A DNA stretch of 14,837 bases from Cetobacterium sp. UBA6069 (GTDB taxonomy: Bacteria > Fusobacteriota > Fusobacteriia > Fusobacteriales > Fusobacteriaceae). The position numbers and the translations under genes were made by a program. This document shows, one piece after another, positions 1 to 8,196 of this stretch (the stretch's first letter is position 1; each line of letters opens with the position of its first letter). Location of the stretch: assembly GCA_002428805.1 (NCBI GenBank), contig DIXX01000042.1:25676-40512 (forward strand). The letters run 5' to 3'. The notes beneath the pieces are model-generated. The model searched no databases, was not told where the DNA came from, and saw only the letters and a program-made list of their open reading frames with translations.

Positions 1-2858
1 TCTGAAAATATAATTGGGTTATCTTTAAAGAAACTTTGGAATTCAGCTCCATTTAATATCTCTGTTAATCTCTCTTCTCCTATTATAGAAGCATGTTTTG
101 AATATGTTCTCTCTTTAGCTTCTACATGTTCATCCTCACTATTATTTATAATAAACTCTAAATAGTAGTGAATTGCATTTCCGACTCTTCTTTTTTCCTC
201 TGTAATTACATCAACTAATAACATTCTATTTGGTTGTTCACACTCTTCAATCTTTTTTTCTACAAAATCTATTGAATTTAGAAGCTCAATATTTTTCTCT
301 CTAGTACTCTCTCCATTTTTTTCAGTCCTACTAATTTTACCACACTTTAAGTGTAATAGTCCATCTATTGAGCTCTTTAAATATCTATTTTCACTCTTTC
401 CTAGCACTAAAAATAGATTTTTCTTCGCTCTTGTAAGAGCAACATAGATATTATTTATCTCCTCTTGCTCCTCTTTTATCTCTAACTCTCTTAAAAAATC
501 ATAGCTACCATCTAAATGTTGTAAAACTTTTTCGTATTTTTTATCTACGAATATATAGTTTTCAATCTCATTAAAAGGTGATTTAAAGTCTATATGAAAT
601 TGAATTCCACTATTTAATCCCTTTTTCTGTCCTTGATGAAAATAGTAAACTGTTTCAAACTCTAACCCTTTAGATTTATGTACACTTAATAAAGTTATAG
701 CAGCCTCTTCCTCTAATGAAACCTGCTTGAACTTTGGATTTTTTTTCTCATCATTCAGCGAGTTATAAAAATCATAAAGATTTTCATGCTCTTTAGATAA
801 CTCTAAAAACTGAAATATATTTTTCAAATCTGATTTTCCTGAGAAATGCTCTGAGATGTTAAAACTCTCTATTACATCTAACACAAAGTTTCTATTTTCT
901 AGACCTTTATCTAAAATTGCATCTACTCTTTTTACTACCTCTTTCAAACTCTCTGGTAGATTTTCTTTATCTTCTAGATAACCTTTCATCAAAAATTTTA
1001 TCTCGATATTCCCGATTCTTACGATATCACTTCTTAGAAACTCTAAAAGTGAAAACATATCTCTATTTACTGTATATTTAAGAAGTTTATATATAGGATT
1101 AACAGCCCTATGATATATAATTGAATCGTTTGAATCTATTATAAATGGTATTTTTCTATCACTCAAAGCGTTTGCAATCTCATTCAACTGCTTATTACTT
1201 CTAGCTATAATTCCTATTCCACCATAGTCGCCTCTAAAGTTATCCTCTATAGAGTCTACCATTGTTTCTACCATATTTTCCTCTTCACTCTCTTCGGTTG
1301 GTTTCGATTTTTTTCCATCCTCTGATAAATCTATTGGATCAGGTAACTCTTCACTGTCCTCATCTTCAACGAGCTCCTCTTTTCTTATAACCTCAAAGTA
1401 TCCAAGCTCTTCACTTTTCCCATCTACAGTTGAAAAGTTCCATTTGTAACTGTGAGATTCTAATTCAGCAACTTCATCATAAGTCTCTGAAACTCCAGTA
1501 AATACCTTATTTGTAAAATCTACTATATGTCTACAACTACGATATGATGTGCTCATACTTTCTTCTGAAACTCCGATTATATCCGGTAGATTTTCGAAAA
1601 GAGTTTTTTCTCCCCCTCTCCAACCATATATACTCTGTTTTTCATCTCCAACACATATCAATTTTTCACAACTGTTTATAAGCCCTTTTAAAATTCTCCA
1701 TTGAAGAACACTTGTATCCTGAAACTCATCAATAAAAACAGTTTTAAATTGACTATCAAATATATCTTTAAAATACTCAGTTATGTATCCATCTTTTATT
1801 AAATTTATTTCTGGCTTATCTATATATTGGAACATATAACTACTTATATCTAAATGAGTAAAACGTTTATCTGAAAACTTTATCTCATCATATATAGAGT
1901 AAAGATTTTGAATAAAGTATAGTATCTCTTTTTCAAAAGTTAAAATCTCTCTATTGAAAACCTCTTTTGAAACTTCCTCTTTCAGTTCAGAAAAAGCTTT
2001 CGATAAAATCTCTATCTCACAATCTAAGTTGATAGCTTTTGTGGTTTTAACTCTTCTTCCATCCCAACACTTTTCACTTTTTAAAATCTCATTCCAATTT
2101 TCGATTACATAATCTAGATGCTGACTAGTTTCTTTTTCAACAATCCACTTTATAACCTTTGACATATAATCAGTCAGAGGCTTGCCATCTTTTTTCTTCT
2201 CTTTCACAGCATTAAATGTTGTAGTCAAATGATTTACTAACTTATCAATAGATATTGTAGAACTATATCCATCTTTAGATTTTAAGTTTTGAGATTGATC
2301 TATTAAAATTAATTTCCATCTATTATCTATAAGCTTTCTAAGTATATCTAAATATTTTTCGATATCACGCTCAGTTCTATTTTGTAAAAATATTTTAAAT
2401 CTATCAAATTCAACCTCATCTTCAACAATTTTTTCAAAGCATTTAAGTAAAATCTCTATGTTTTCAGAATCATCTATTATCTCGTATGAAAATACATTCA
2501 AGTATGGAGCTATAACATTTTTAAATATATTATTTATAAAACCATCTATTGTTGATATTTTAAGTCTATCTTTATTATCTAAAACCTCGTAGTAAACTTT
2601 TCTTATATTTTCTATAGATAGATCTAACTCAGGATATAGATTTTTTAAATTTTCATATAAATTTGAGTCTTTATCTCTGTACATCTCCTCTAAAAATATG
2701 ATAACTCTTTCTTGAATCTCTGATGTCGCTTTTTTGGTAAATGTCATTACAAGAACATCTTTATAGTTTTCACCTTTTAAAAGTGCAGCTAAATACTCTA
2801 AAGATAGTCTATACGTTTTCCCTGTTCCAGCACTCGCCTTTAAAACTATCCCCTTCAT
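1..2858 (-). CDS. addA: AddA-type ATP-dependent helicase/nuclease subunit A, 3' end outside the window
   Basis: UvrD/Rep-superfamily helicase, probably the motor subunit of an AddAB (RexAB) double-strand-break repair complex. About 952 codons are visible in one open frame; AddA proteins usually run to about 1200 residues, so the C-terminal nuclease domain would lie off the left edge. Motifs in order: Walker A SAGTGKT near residues 9-15, Walker B-type DEFQDTS at 377-383, GDEKQSIYGWRG near 400, SVHKSKGLEF near 720 and VALTRAKK near 806. The start ATG shares one base with the addB stop (TAATG), and AGGAGG lies inside the end of addB, so the pair is translationally coupled. A strongly acidic stretch encoded around 1273-1380 lies between helicase motifs. 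The family call is secure; AddA rather than another UvrD-like helicase rests mainly on the AddB neighbour and the size. Confidence 0.88.
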   Translation of the reverse strand, partial: MKGIVLKASAGTGKTYRLSLEYLAALLKGENYKDVLVMTFTKKATSEIQERVIIFLEEMYRDKDSNLYENLKNLYPELDLSIENIRKVYYEVLDNKDRLKISTIDGFINNIFKNVIAPYLNVFSYEIIDDSENIEILLKCFEKIVEDEVEFDRFKIFLQNRTERDIEKYLDILRKLIDNRWKLILIDQSQNLKSKDGYSSTISIDKLVNHLTTTFNAVKEKKKDGKPLTDYMSKVIKWIVEKETSQHLDYVIENWNEILKSEKCWDGRRVKTTKAINLDCEIEILSKAFSELKEEVSKEVFNREILTFEKEILYFIQNLYSIYDEIKFSDKRFTHLDISSYMFQYIDKPEINLIKDGYITEYFKDIFDSQFKTVFIDEFQDTSVLQWRILKGLINSCEKLICVGDEKQSIYGWRGGEKTLFENLPDIIGVSEESMSTSYRSCRHIVDFTNKVFTGVSETYDEVAELESHSYKWNFSTVDGKSEELGYFEVIRKEELVEDEDSEELPDPIDLSEDGKKSKPTEESEEENMVETMVDSIEDNFRGDYGGIGIIARSNKQLNEIANALSDRKIPFIIDSNDSIIYHRAVNPIYKLLKYTVNRDMFSLLEFLRSDIVRIGNIEIKFLMKGYLEDKENLPESLKEVVKRVDAILDKGLENRNFVLDVIESFNISEHFSGKSDLKNIFQFLELSKEHENLYDFYNSLNDEKKNPKFKQVSLEEEAAITLLSVHKSKGLEFETVYYFHQGQKKGLNSGIQFHIDFKSPFNEIENYIFVDKKYEKVLQHLDGSYDFLRELEIKEEQEEINNIYVALTRAKKNLFLVLGKSENRYLKSSIDGLLHLKCGKISRTEKNGESTREKNIELLNSIDFVEKKIEECEQPNRMLLVDVITEEKRRVGNAIHYYLEFIINNSEDEHVEAKERTYSKHASIIGEERLTEILNGAEFQSFFKDNPIIFS

Positions 2859-5386
2859 TAGAACTCCCTCCTACATATATCTCCATACTCACAATACTGA
2901 CAACCACTTTTTTTCTCACTTAAAGAGTATATCTCCTCTTTAAAGAACTCTATCAATCTTTCTTTCAAAATCTCTCTTGTAAGTTTAACTTTTTCTTGAT
3001 TTTCAAGCTTTCCTTCAAAGGCGTTGTATATAGACTTATAAGATTTTGTTTCGTCTCCATACAACATAATAGAGTAAAAGTCTAACTGATTATCTATCTT
3101 GCTTCCAGTTTTAAAATCTATTATATGGTTATTGGTTGTGGTTTCAACAACTAAATCTACCCTTCCACCTAAAGTAACCTCTACATCACCTTTTAAAAAT
3201 GGCTCTTTTCTACTGTTTTTCTCACTCTCTATACGCTTTACTTTTTTCTCTATATAAAGATTTTCAATCTCTTTATAAAACTTTAAAATATTTCTAGCAA
3301 AACGTGGTATTAAAATCCCTGTAAAATAGTTATCTAAATAGATTGGAACTCTTTTTCTATTGTTACGAAAACTACTGTAAAGTAAACTCTCTACCTCTTC
3401 ATAGCTCACACTATAATCAGATAAATTTACTATTTTTTTCCACATCTTATCGGTTAATTTTTCAAAAACCTCATGCACGTATGTCCCTAAAAATTTAAGT
3501 GATAAACCTAGTGTATCCTCTTTTTCAAATGACTCTAATGAACAGATTTTATTTAAATAGAATCTATATTCACACTTCATAAGGGTATCATAATCGTATG
3601 GTCCTATACTTAATTCGTTATTTTTAAAATCTTCTTTACTCTTTAAAAGATCACTCTCTAAAAATTCTGGCAGTTTTTCAGATTTTAAACTTTTTAACTT
3701 TTCTAAAATATCCTCACTGTAAACTGTTTTTTCCAACTTATCTATTTTATATCTATTTAAAACCTCAGAAAGAATTGGTGAAACCGCTTCTCCAGTATTT
3801 TCATTTTTTATATAGATTAAAGTATTGTATCTATTTTTTAAAAGACTTTGATAGAATCTATACTTCTCCTCTTTTCTTTCTTTTTCATAATATATGAACC
3901 CATTCTCTTTTTTCTGTTTCTCTGTCAGATAAAGTGAATCTCTTTTTATATTTGGAAGATGTCTAGTACTCATATTTATAAAAATAGATTCTCTTGATGG
4001 AATAACCTTACAGTTCTCCATTGGCTTGATCAGGTATTTCCCCTCACTGTTATCATTTCTGATAATCTCGACATCATTGAAATATTGTAGTAAAAACTTT
4101 AATATATCTCCACCTGTTTTAAAGCATGCTTTTATCTCTGAAGATTCAAGCATTATCTCAGTTGTTTTCGCATAACCCATATACTCTTGAAGTTTATCAT
4201 AAAAATCTTTATATATTTTCTCACGGAACATATCTAAAGAAAGTAGTTCATTAAAATAATCTATAAATCTATCTATAGTTTGAAATTGTGAAACCTTCAA
4301 AATATCCTGATATATTTTAGTTATCTTTTCATTTTCTTCCTCTCCAATATACTTATAATCCCAGTTTATCTGATGATAGATATATTCAACATCCTCTTTT
4401 TCTATTCCATAAAAATCTTTCATCTCTAGATTTCTTACTCCTTCTAAAAACTTTTTTATAGGAATAAGATTATCCATTCTAGGCTCTAAACTAGATATTA
4501 AATCACTTTGAGCATTCAAAAACTTAAAGAACTTAGTGTCATTTATTGTGTAAAAACTTCCTCTTTTAAAATTATTTGGGAATATTTTAGAGTATTCATT
4601 TTTATCCGCTGATGGAGAAAAGATGTTTGTCATATGATTTTTCATCTTCATTATATCTAAAAGATTTCCAATTAGTTCTAGTTCATCTTGGACTTCTAAA
4701 ATTTTAATCTCACTTTTTTGAACTTTAGGTAGATACACATCTTTTAATTCTAAATTTTCTTCATCAAAAATTCCAGAATCACCTTGAACTCTAATCACAA
4801 CCTCTATAAACTCCTCTAGTTTTGAGATTACAACCTTATCTAAACGAGTGAAGTTTACTATATCTACAAAAACTATTTTTTTATATTTTTTAAAAGATGA
4901 TAGATTCAGATATTTTAAATTTTCAACCCAATCTTTTGGTATGTAGTTTTTCTCCTCTAAATAAGAATCATACTTAGCTTTAAATCTATGAAAATTCTCA
5001 AAATATTTTTTTTGCCACTCCTCTAATTGAATAGACTCTGTGCATAAACTTCTATTTAGTTCTGTATAATATTTAAAAAATTTGTCTGAAAATTCAATTG
5101 ACTCAAAATAATTATTTATATTTATCTCTTTAAACTCTTTTTTTAAATAGTTATATAAACTTACAAATCTTTTTGCCTCACTCAACACTATTTTATCTGT
5201 TCTAAAAGCCATATCCTTAAACTCTTCAATTGTTAGATATAAAGGATCTGGCTCGAATATATTTCTCTTACTCTCTTTTCTCTGACTATTCTTCAGTGGA
5301 TAATCAGAAAATACATACACGACAGAGGGATCTTTTTTCAACCCTTGAATTAAAGATCCCCCATATTCTACATATTCAAACTTCAT
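2858..5386 (-). CDS. addB: AddB-like helicase-nuclease subunit with PD-(D/E)XK nuclease and Fe-S cysteines
   Basis: Predicted partner of the following AddA-like helicase in DNA-end resection. The protein has 842 residues, shorter than the roughly 1150 of Bacillus AddB, and I see no Walker A in its N-terminal part. The C-terminal third carries the AddB nuclease signature. Cys605 begins CEYRFYL, and His638 lies in GTYVHEVFEKL. Asp744 lies in GRVDLVV, and Asp757/Lys759 in IIDFKTG. Terminal cysteines C829, C832 and C838 in CQYCEYGDIC, together with Cys605, match the Fe-S staple of AddB nucleases. The ATG is supported by AGGAGG six bases upstream, which overlaps the stop codon of the preceding mogA-like gene and indicates coupling. 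The divergent N-terminal 600 residues could also fit a generic PD-(D/E)XK family protein, but the order with addA favours AddB. Confidence 0.85.
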   Translation of the reverse strand: MKFEYVEYGGSLIQGLKKDPSVVYVFSDYPLKNSQRKESKRNIFEPDPLYLTIEEFKDMAFRTDKIVLSEAKRFVSLYNYLKKEFKEININNYFESIEFSDKFFKYYTELNRSLCTESIQLEEWQKKYFENFHRFKAKYDSYLEEKNYIPKDWVENLKYLNLSSFKKYKKIVFVDIVNFTRLDKVVISKLEEFIEVVIRVQGDSGIFDEENLELKDVYLPKVQKSEIKILEVQDELELIGNLLDIMKMKNHMTNIFSPSADKNEYSKIFPNNFKRGSFYTINDTKFFKFLNAQSDLISSLEPRMDNLIPIKKFLEGVRNLEMKDFYGIEKEDVEYIYHQINWDYKYIGEEENEKITKIYQDILKVSQFQTIDRFIDYFNELLSLDMFREKIYKDFYDKLQEYMGYAKTTEIMLESSEIKACFKTGGDILKFLLQYFNDVEIIRNDNSEGKYLIKPMENCKVIPSRESIFINMSTRHLPNIKRDSLYLTEKQKKENGFIYYEKERKEEKYRFYQSLLKNRYNTLIYIKNENTGEAVSPILSEVLNRYKIDKLEKTVYSEDILEKLKSLKSEKLPEFLESDLLKSKEDFKNNELSIGPYDYDTLMKCEYRFYLNKICSLESFEKEDTLGLSLKFLGTYVHEVFEKLTDKMWKKIVNLSDYSVSYEEVESLLYSSFRNNRKRVPIYLDNYFTGILIPRFARNILKFYKEIENLYIEKKVKRIESEKNSRKEPFLKGDVEVTLGGRVDLVVETTTNNHIIDFKTGSKIDNQLDFYSIMLYGDETKSYKSIYNAFEGKLENQEKVKLTREILKERLIEFFKEEIYSLSEKKSGCQYCEYGDICRREF

Positions 5387-5396
5387 TTTCTACCTC

Positions 5397-5900
5397 CTAC
5401 TTTTTCATAGGTGTTGCACACTCTACAGCTTCGCCTTTTAATATCTCCACTCCATGAACTAGTGGCTCTATCACAAAGTTTAGATTCTCTGTTGCTCCTT
5501 TTGGACTTCCTGGAAGGTTTAAAATTATACTGCCCTTTCTTATTCCACATCTTGCTCTACTTAACATCGCCTTTGGAGTTATCTCAAATGATTTTGCTCT
5601 CATATACTCCGCTACTCCAGGAGCTTCTCTTTCTATAACAGCCAATGTTGCTTCTGGTGTGACATCCCTCTTTGAAAATCCTGTTCCACCATTTGTTACA
5701 ATCAGATCAGCAATATCTCCATCGGCTAATCTTTTTAGCTCTTCGACAATCTCTTCATATGTATCTGGCAACATATTATAATAAACATTTTCATAACTAG
5801 GGTGAGCTTCAAAAATTGCTTTTAGTTTCTCCCCAGTTACATCTATTCTCTCTCCTCTTGATCCTTTATCACTCAGTGTTATTATAGCTACTCTTATCAT
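5397..5900 (-). CDS. MogA/MoaB-like molybdopterin-binding protein
   Basis: A 167-residue protein of the MoCF-binding (MogA/MoaB) family, which adenylylates molybdopterin in molybdenum cofactor synthesis. The fold is marked by IITLSDKGSRG near the N-terminus, the conserved TNGGTGFSKRDVTPEAT and the late LNLPGSPKGA loop. I start it at the ATG at 5900 because AAGGAG lies 11 bases upstream; an in-frame GTG at 5912 would touch that ribosome binding site directly. The AAGGAG overlaps the stop codon of the upstream cardiolipin synthase gene, and the gene's own stop overlaps the addB ribosome binding site, so it sits tightly inside an operon of unrelated function. No other cofactor genes are in the window. 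MogA and MoaB cannot be separated from sequence alone here. Confidence 0.88.
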   Translation of the reverse strand: MIRVAIITLSDKGSRGERIDVTGEKLKAIFEAHPSYENVYYNMLPDTYEEIVEELKRLADGDIADLIVTNGGTGFSKRDVTPEATLAVIEREAPGVAEYMRAKSFEITPKAMLSRARCGIRKGSIILNLPGSPKGATENLNFVIEPLVHGVEILKGEAVECATPMKK

Positions 5901-5911
5901 CTGTCTATTCA

Positions 5912-5917
5912 CTCCTT
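5912..5917 (-). promoter_or_regulatory. Ribosome binding site that sets the mogA-like start
   Basis: AAGGAG on the minus strand overlaps the stop codon of the cardiolipin synthase gene. It stands 11 bases from the ATG at 5900 and zero bases from the alternative GTG, which is why the ATG is preferred. Confidence 0.7.
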
Positions 5918-7337
5918 ATAGTAATGGTGCTAGTAGTTTTGATATTGATTCTAGCACTCTATCTTTTTTTCCTCTTTCTCTGTACTCTTCTATACTTACT
6001 CTTTTCGATTCTAAAATATCCAATTTCATTCTGTTTTCTAACTCTATTATACTACTTCCTAAAATAAGTAAATTAATCTCAAAATTTTGGTACATACTTC
6101 TATAGTCGAAGTTTGCTGTTCCTAAAAGTGCAATCTCTCCATCAACTATGATAAGTTTACTGTGAATAAACCCCTCTTTATATTTATAGATTTCAGCTCC
6201 TAGCTCTATTAGTTCACCATAAAAATATTGGTTTGCCCAATACACAAAAGCATGATCTCCTTTATTTGGAATAACAATTTTAACCTTTACTCCTGATATA
6301 AGTGCTCCTTTTAAAGCCTCTAAAATGGGCTCATCGGGAATAAAATATGGAGTCTCTATATGAATACTTTTTTCTGCTTTTATTATCAAACTAAGTATTG
6401 TATCCTTTATAGTATGAAACTCATAGTTTGGTCCCGAGCTTACAATCTGAATAGGAGTCAATTGATACTCTTTTTTTTGTAATGTTGGATTCTCAAAAAC
6501 ATCTGTTGTATCTTTTTTCAAAAACTTCCAACTTCTTTCAAATTCATGAAGATAATCTATAATAGCCTCACCTTTAATTGAAAAACCTATATCTTGCCAC
6601 TTTCCAAGTCGTCCTTTTCCTAAATAATCCTTTCCTATATTCAAACCGCCAGAAAAACATATCTCGTTATCTACAAGAGTTATCTTTCTATGGTCTCTAT
6701 AGTTCGCTCTTAAGTTTCCAATTTTTATAAAAGGAAAATATGATGGGAAAAATATCTCTATCATAATTCCAGCTTTTTTAAGAGTTTCTATTCTCTTTTT
6801 AGAAACTCCTCTTGTACCAGCTCCATCTAGGATAATTTTTATCTCAACTCCATCTTTTGCACGCTCTAAAAGTAGGTCATATATAGGTCTACCAACTTCA
6901 TCATCATCGAATATATAGTATTCCATATAGATATATTTTTTTGCATTTTTTATAGCCCTTGTTAAACTACTGAAAAAATACTCATTTTTACGATAGAAAA
7001 TAAAACTGTTGTTATGCGTCATTTTTCCTAAAAGAACTCCATCTAAATACCTGCTTAATCCTATCCATTTTTTAATACTAACCATCGATTTTTTATTAAT
7101 TTTTTTTAAATCTTCGTGACTACTTTTTAAATAATACTTTGCTAACGCTCTTCTCTTTTTAAAACTAACACCAAAAAAAAGATACATTACAAATCCAAAA
7201 TAAGAAGTTAAAAGTAGTATTGTTATCCAAAACAATGTAAAAACAGGTCTTTTTCTTTCAAAAAATATAATGATTACTGCGAATATAATATTTATAAAAA
7301 CTAGATAGTCTTTTAATGCTATCAATATCTCTTTCAC
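5916..7337 (-). CDS. cls: Cardiolipin synthase (phospholipase D family)
   Basis: Membrane enzyme that joins two phosphatidylglycerol molecules into cardiolipin and glycerol. Length is 473 residues, normal for bacterial cardiolipin synthases. Two hydrophobic helices occupy roughly residues 10-25 and 33-58. Both HKD catalytic motifs are present: DHRKITLVD (His216, Lys218, Asp223) followed by SGGLNIG, and IHSKLIIVDGEIALLGTANFD (His392, Lys394, Asp399 within it). I start the gene at the GTG at 7337, six bases after an AGAGGTG ribosome binding site; the in-frame GTG at 7346 is part of that site. It is the first gene of the cls-mogA-addB-addA run. Only about 24 bases separate its start from the preceding terminator's T tract, so its promoter must lie in or before that terminator, or it depends on read-through. 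Confidence 0.93.
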   Translation of the reverse strand: MKEILIALKDYLVFINIIFAVIIIFFERKRPVFTLFWITILLLTSYFGFVMYLFFGVSFKKRRALAKYYLKSSHEDLKKINKKSMVSIKKWIGLSRYLDGVLLGKMTHNNSFIFYRKNEYFFSSLTRAIKNAKKYIYMEYYIFDDDEVGRPIYDLLLERAKDGVEIKIILDGAGTRGVSKKRIETLKKAGIMIEIFFPSYFPFIKIGNLRANYRDHRKITLVDNEICFSGGLNIGKDYLGKGRLGKWQDIGFSIKGEAIIDYLHEFERSWKFLKKDTTDVFENPTLQKKEYQLTPIQIVSSGPNYEFHTIKDTILSLIIKAEKSIHIETPYFIPDEPILEALKGALISGVKVKIVIPNKGDHAFVYWANQYFYGELIELGAEIYKYKEGFIHSKLIIVDGEIALLGTANFDYRSMYQNFEINLLILGSSIIELENRMKLDILESKRVSIEEYRERGKKDRVLESISKLLAPLL

Positions 7338-7343
7338 ATATCT

Positions 7344-7350
7344 CACCTCT
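7344..7350 (-). promoter_or_regulatory. Ribosome binding site that sets the cls start
   Basis: AGAGGTG lies six bases upstream of the GTG at 7337. The same AGAGGTG sequence precedes the small alarmone synthetase and SIR2-like genes. The in-frame GTG at 7346 is inside this site and is therefore an unlikely start. Confidence 0.65.
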
Positions 7351-7360
7351 AATTTTTTTA

Positions 7361-7391
7361 GAAAAAAGAGAAGAGTATAAACTCTTCTCTT
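7361..7391 (-). terminator. Intrinsic terminator of the SIR2-like/alarmone synthetase unit
   Basis: A perfect stem of at least nine base pairs (AGAGAAGAG against CTCTTCTCT) with a six-base loop starts directly after the stop codon at 7392. On the minus strand it is followed by TTTTTTC. It separates the alarmone-synthetase-like gene from cls. Confidence 0.9.
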
Positions 7392-8177
7392 CTATTTGAA
7401 TTTCAAATCCAACTCTCTAAAATTATCTTCTAGTCCTTTTCCATTAGAAAACTCTTTTTTTATTTTCTTTATAAACGTTCCCATCTCATCAGCACTTCCA
7501 ACAAGTCTGTTAAAAATTCCAAGATATTCAGTTATAATTGGATTGTCTACATCATATGGATATCTCATAAGATGATCTATCTCACTCCAAGCTTCTTCAA
7601 ACACTGTTCTAACCTGTATCTCTACAAGTACCTCGTCTTGTTTTGTAACGGGTACTCCTATTAGATAGTGAATTGATCTATAACCGTGATCTCTCACTAT
7701 GATTTCACAATCTAAATCTTGAATTGTATTTTTCAAATCTTGAATATTATAATCCCCTCTTCTGATGTTAATTTGAGGAGTCTCTTTTGTATCCCAAAGT
7801 TTCGTAATCTCTCCATGAATTCCACGCCAATCATCTTTAAATAGATGAAGCACACGAATACCTATAAGGTCAGTGATAATCTCTTTATAGTTTTCAGCAT
7901 TTATTCCACGGTCTGCGTACTTACGACCTTTTCTTATAATTTTTTCTACAAGGTGTGCAGCTTTTTTTACTCTTCTTCTCACCGAGTGAACCCCTACGCT
8001 ATCAATTAGCTTAGAAACTATATGCTCAGCTTCTTTTTCTAAGTAAGGAACTAGTTTTAGATAATCCGCATAGATTTTCATAAGTTCATCCCAATCTAAA
8101 CCTGTAGATTCAAAATACTCATCAGTTATTGAAAATATTTTGAAAAACTCTTCCTTGTTTATATTACCATTTAACAT
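7392..8177 (-). CDS. Small RelA/SpoT-domain alarmone synthetase-like protein
   Basis: A 261-residue stand-alone RelA/SpoT synthetase domain; family members transfer pyrophosphate from ATP to GDP/GTP to make (p)ppGpp. Visible motifs: RRRVKK at 67-72, corresponding to the basic ATP-binding stretch; DLIGIRVL at 103-110 with the metal-binding Asp; HGYRSIH at 164-170; and VEIQVRT at 185-191 with the catalytic Glu, followed by W..IDH. There is no HD hydrolase or TGS/ACT regulatory domain. The serines usual in the R.KS..S..K stretch are replaced here by Lys and His. The ATG at 8177 is chosen because GAGGTG lies nine bases upstream; the upstream GTG is part of that site. It is the last gene of the SIR2-like unit and ends at a strong terminator. 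Some small members of this family act as toxins that modify tRNA; the sequence does not decide which activity applies. Confidence 0.87.
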   Translation of the reverse strand: MLNGNINKEEFFKIFSITDEYFESTGLDWDELMKIYADYLKLVPYLEKEAEHIVSKLIDSVGVHSVRRRVKKAAHLVEKIIRKGRKYADRGINAENYKEIITDLIGIRVLHLFKDDWRGIHGEITKLWDTKETPQINIRRGDYNIQDLKNTIQDLDCEIIVRDHGYRSIHYLIGVPVTKQDEVLVEIQVRTVFEEAWSEIDHLMRYPYDVDNPIITEYLGIFNRLVGSADEMGTFIKKIKKEFSNGKGLEDNFRELDLKFK

Positions 8178-8186
8178 CAAAACAAA

Positions 8187-8192
8187 CACCTC
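8187..8192 (-). promoter_or_regulatory. Ribosome binding site that sets the alarmone synthetase start
   Basis: GAGGTG lies nine bases before the ATG at 8177 and just after the stop of the preceding frame. The in-frame GTG at 8189 is the last three bases of this site, so the longer protein is unlikely. Confidence 0.65.
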
Positions 8193-8196
8193 TTTA

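Noticed and set aside
2741..2923. 60-codon plus-strand frame across the addA/addB junction
   Set aside because: It lies antisense to two well-supported genes and reads as low-complexity Leu/Ser/Thr, as expected of a shadow.
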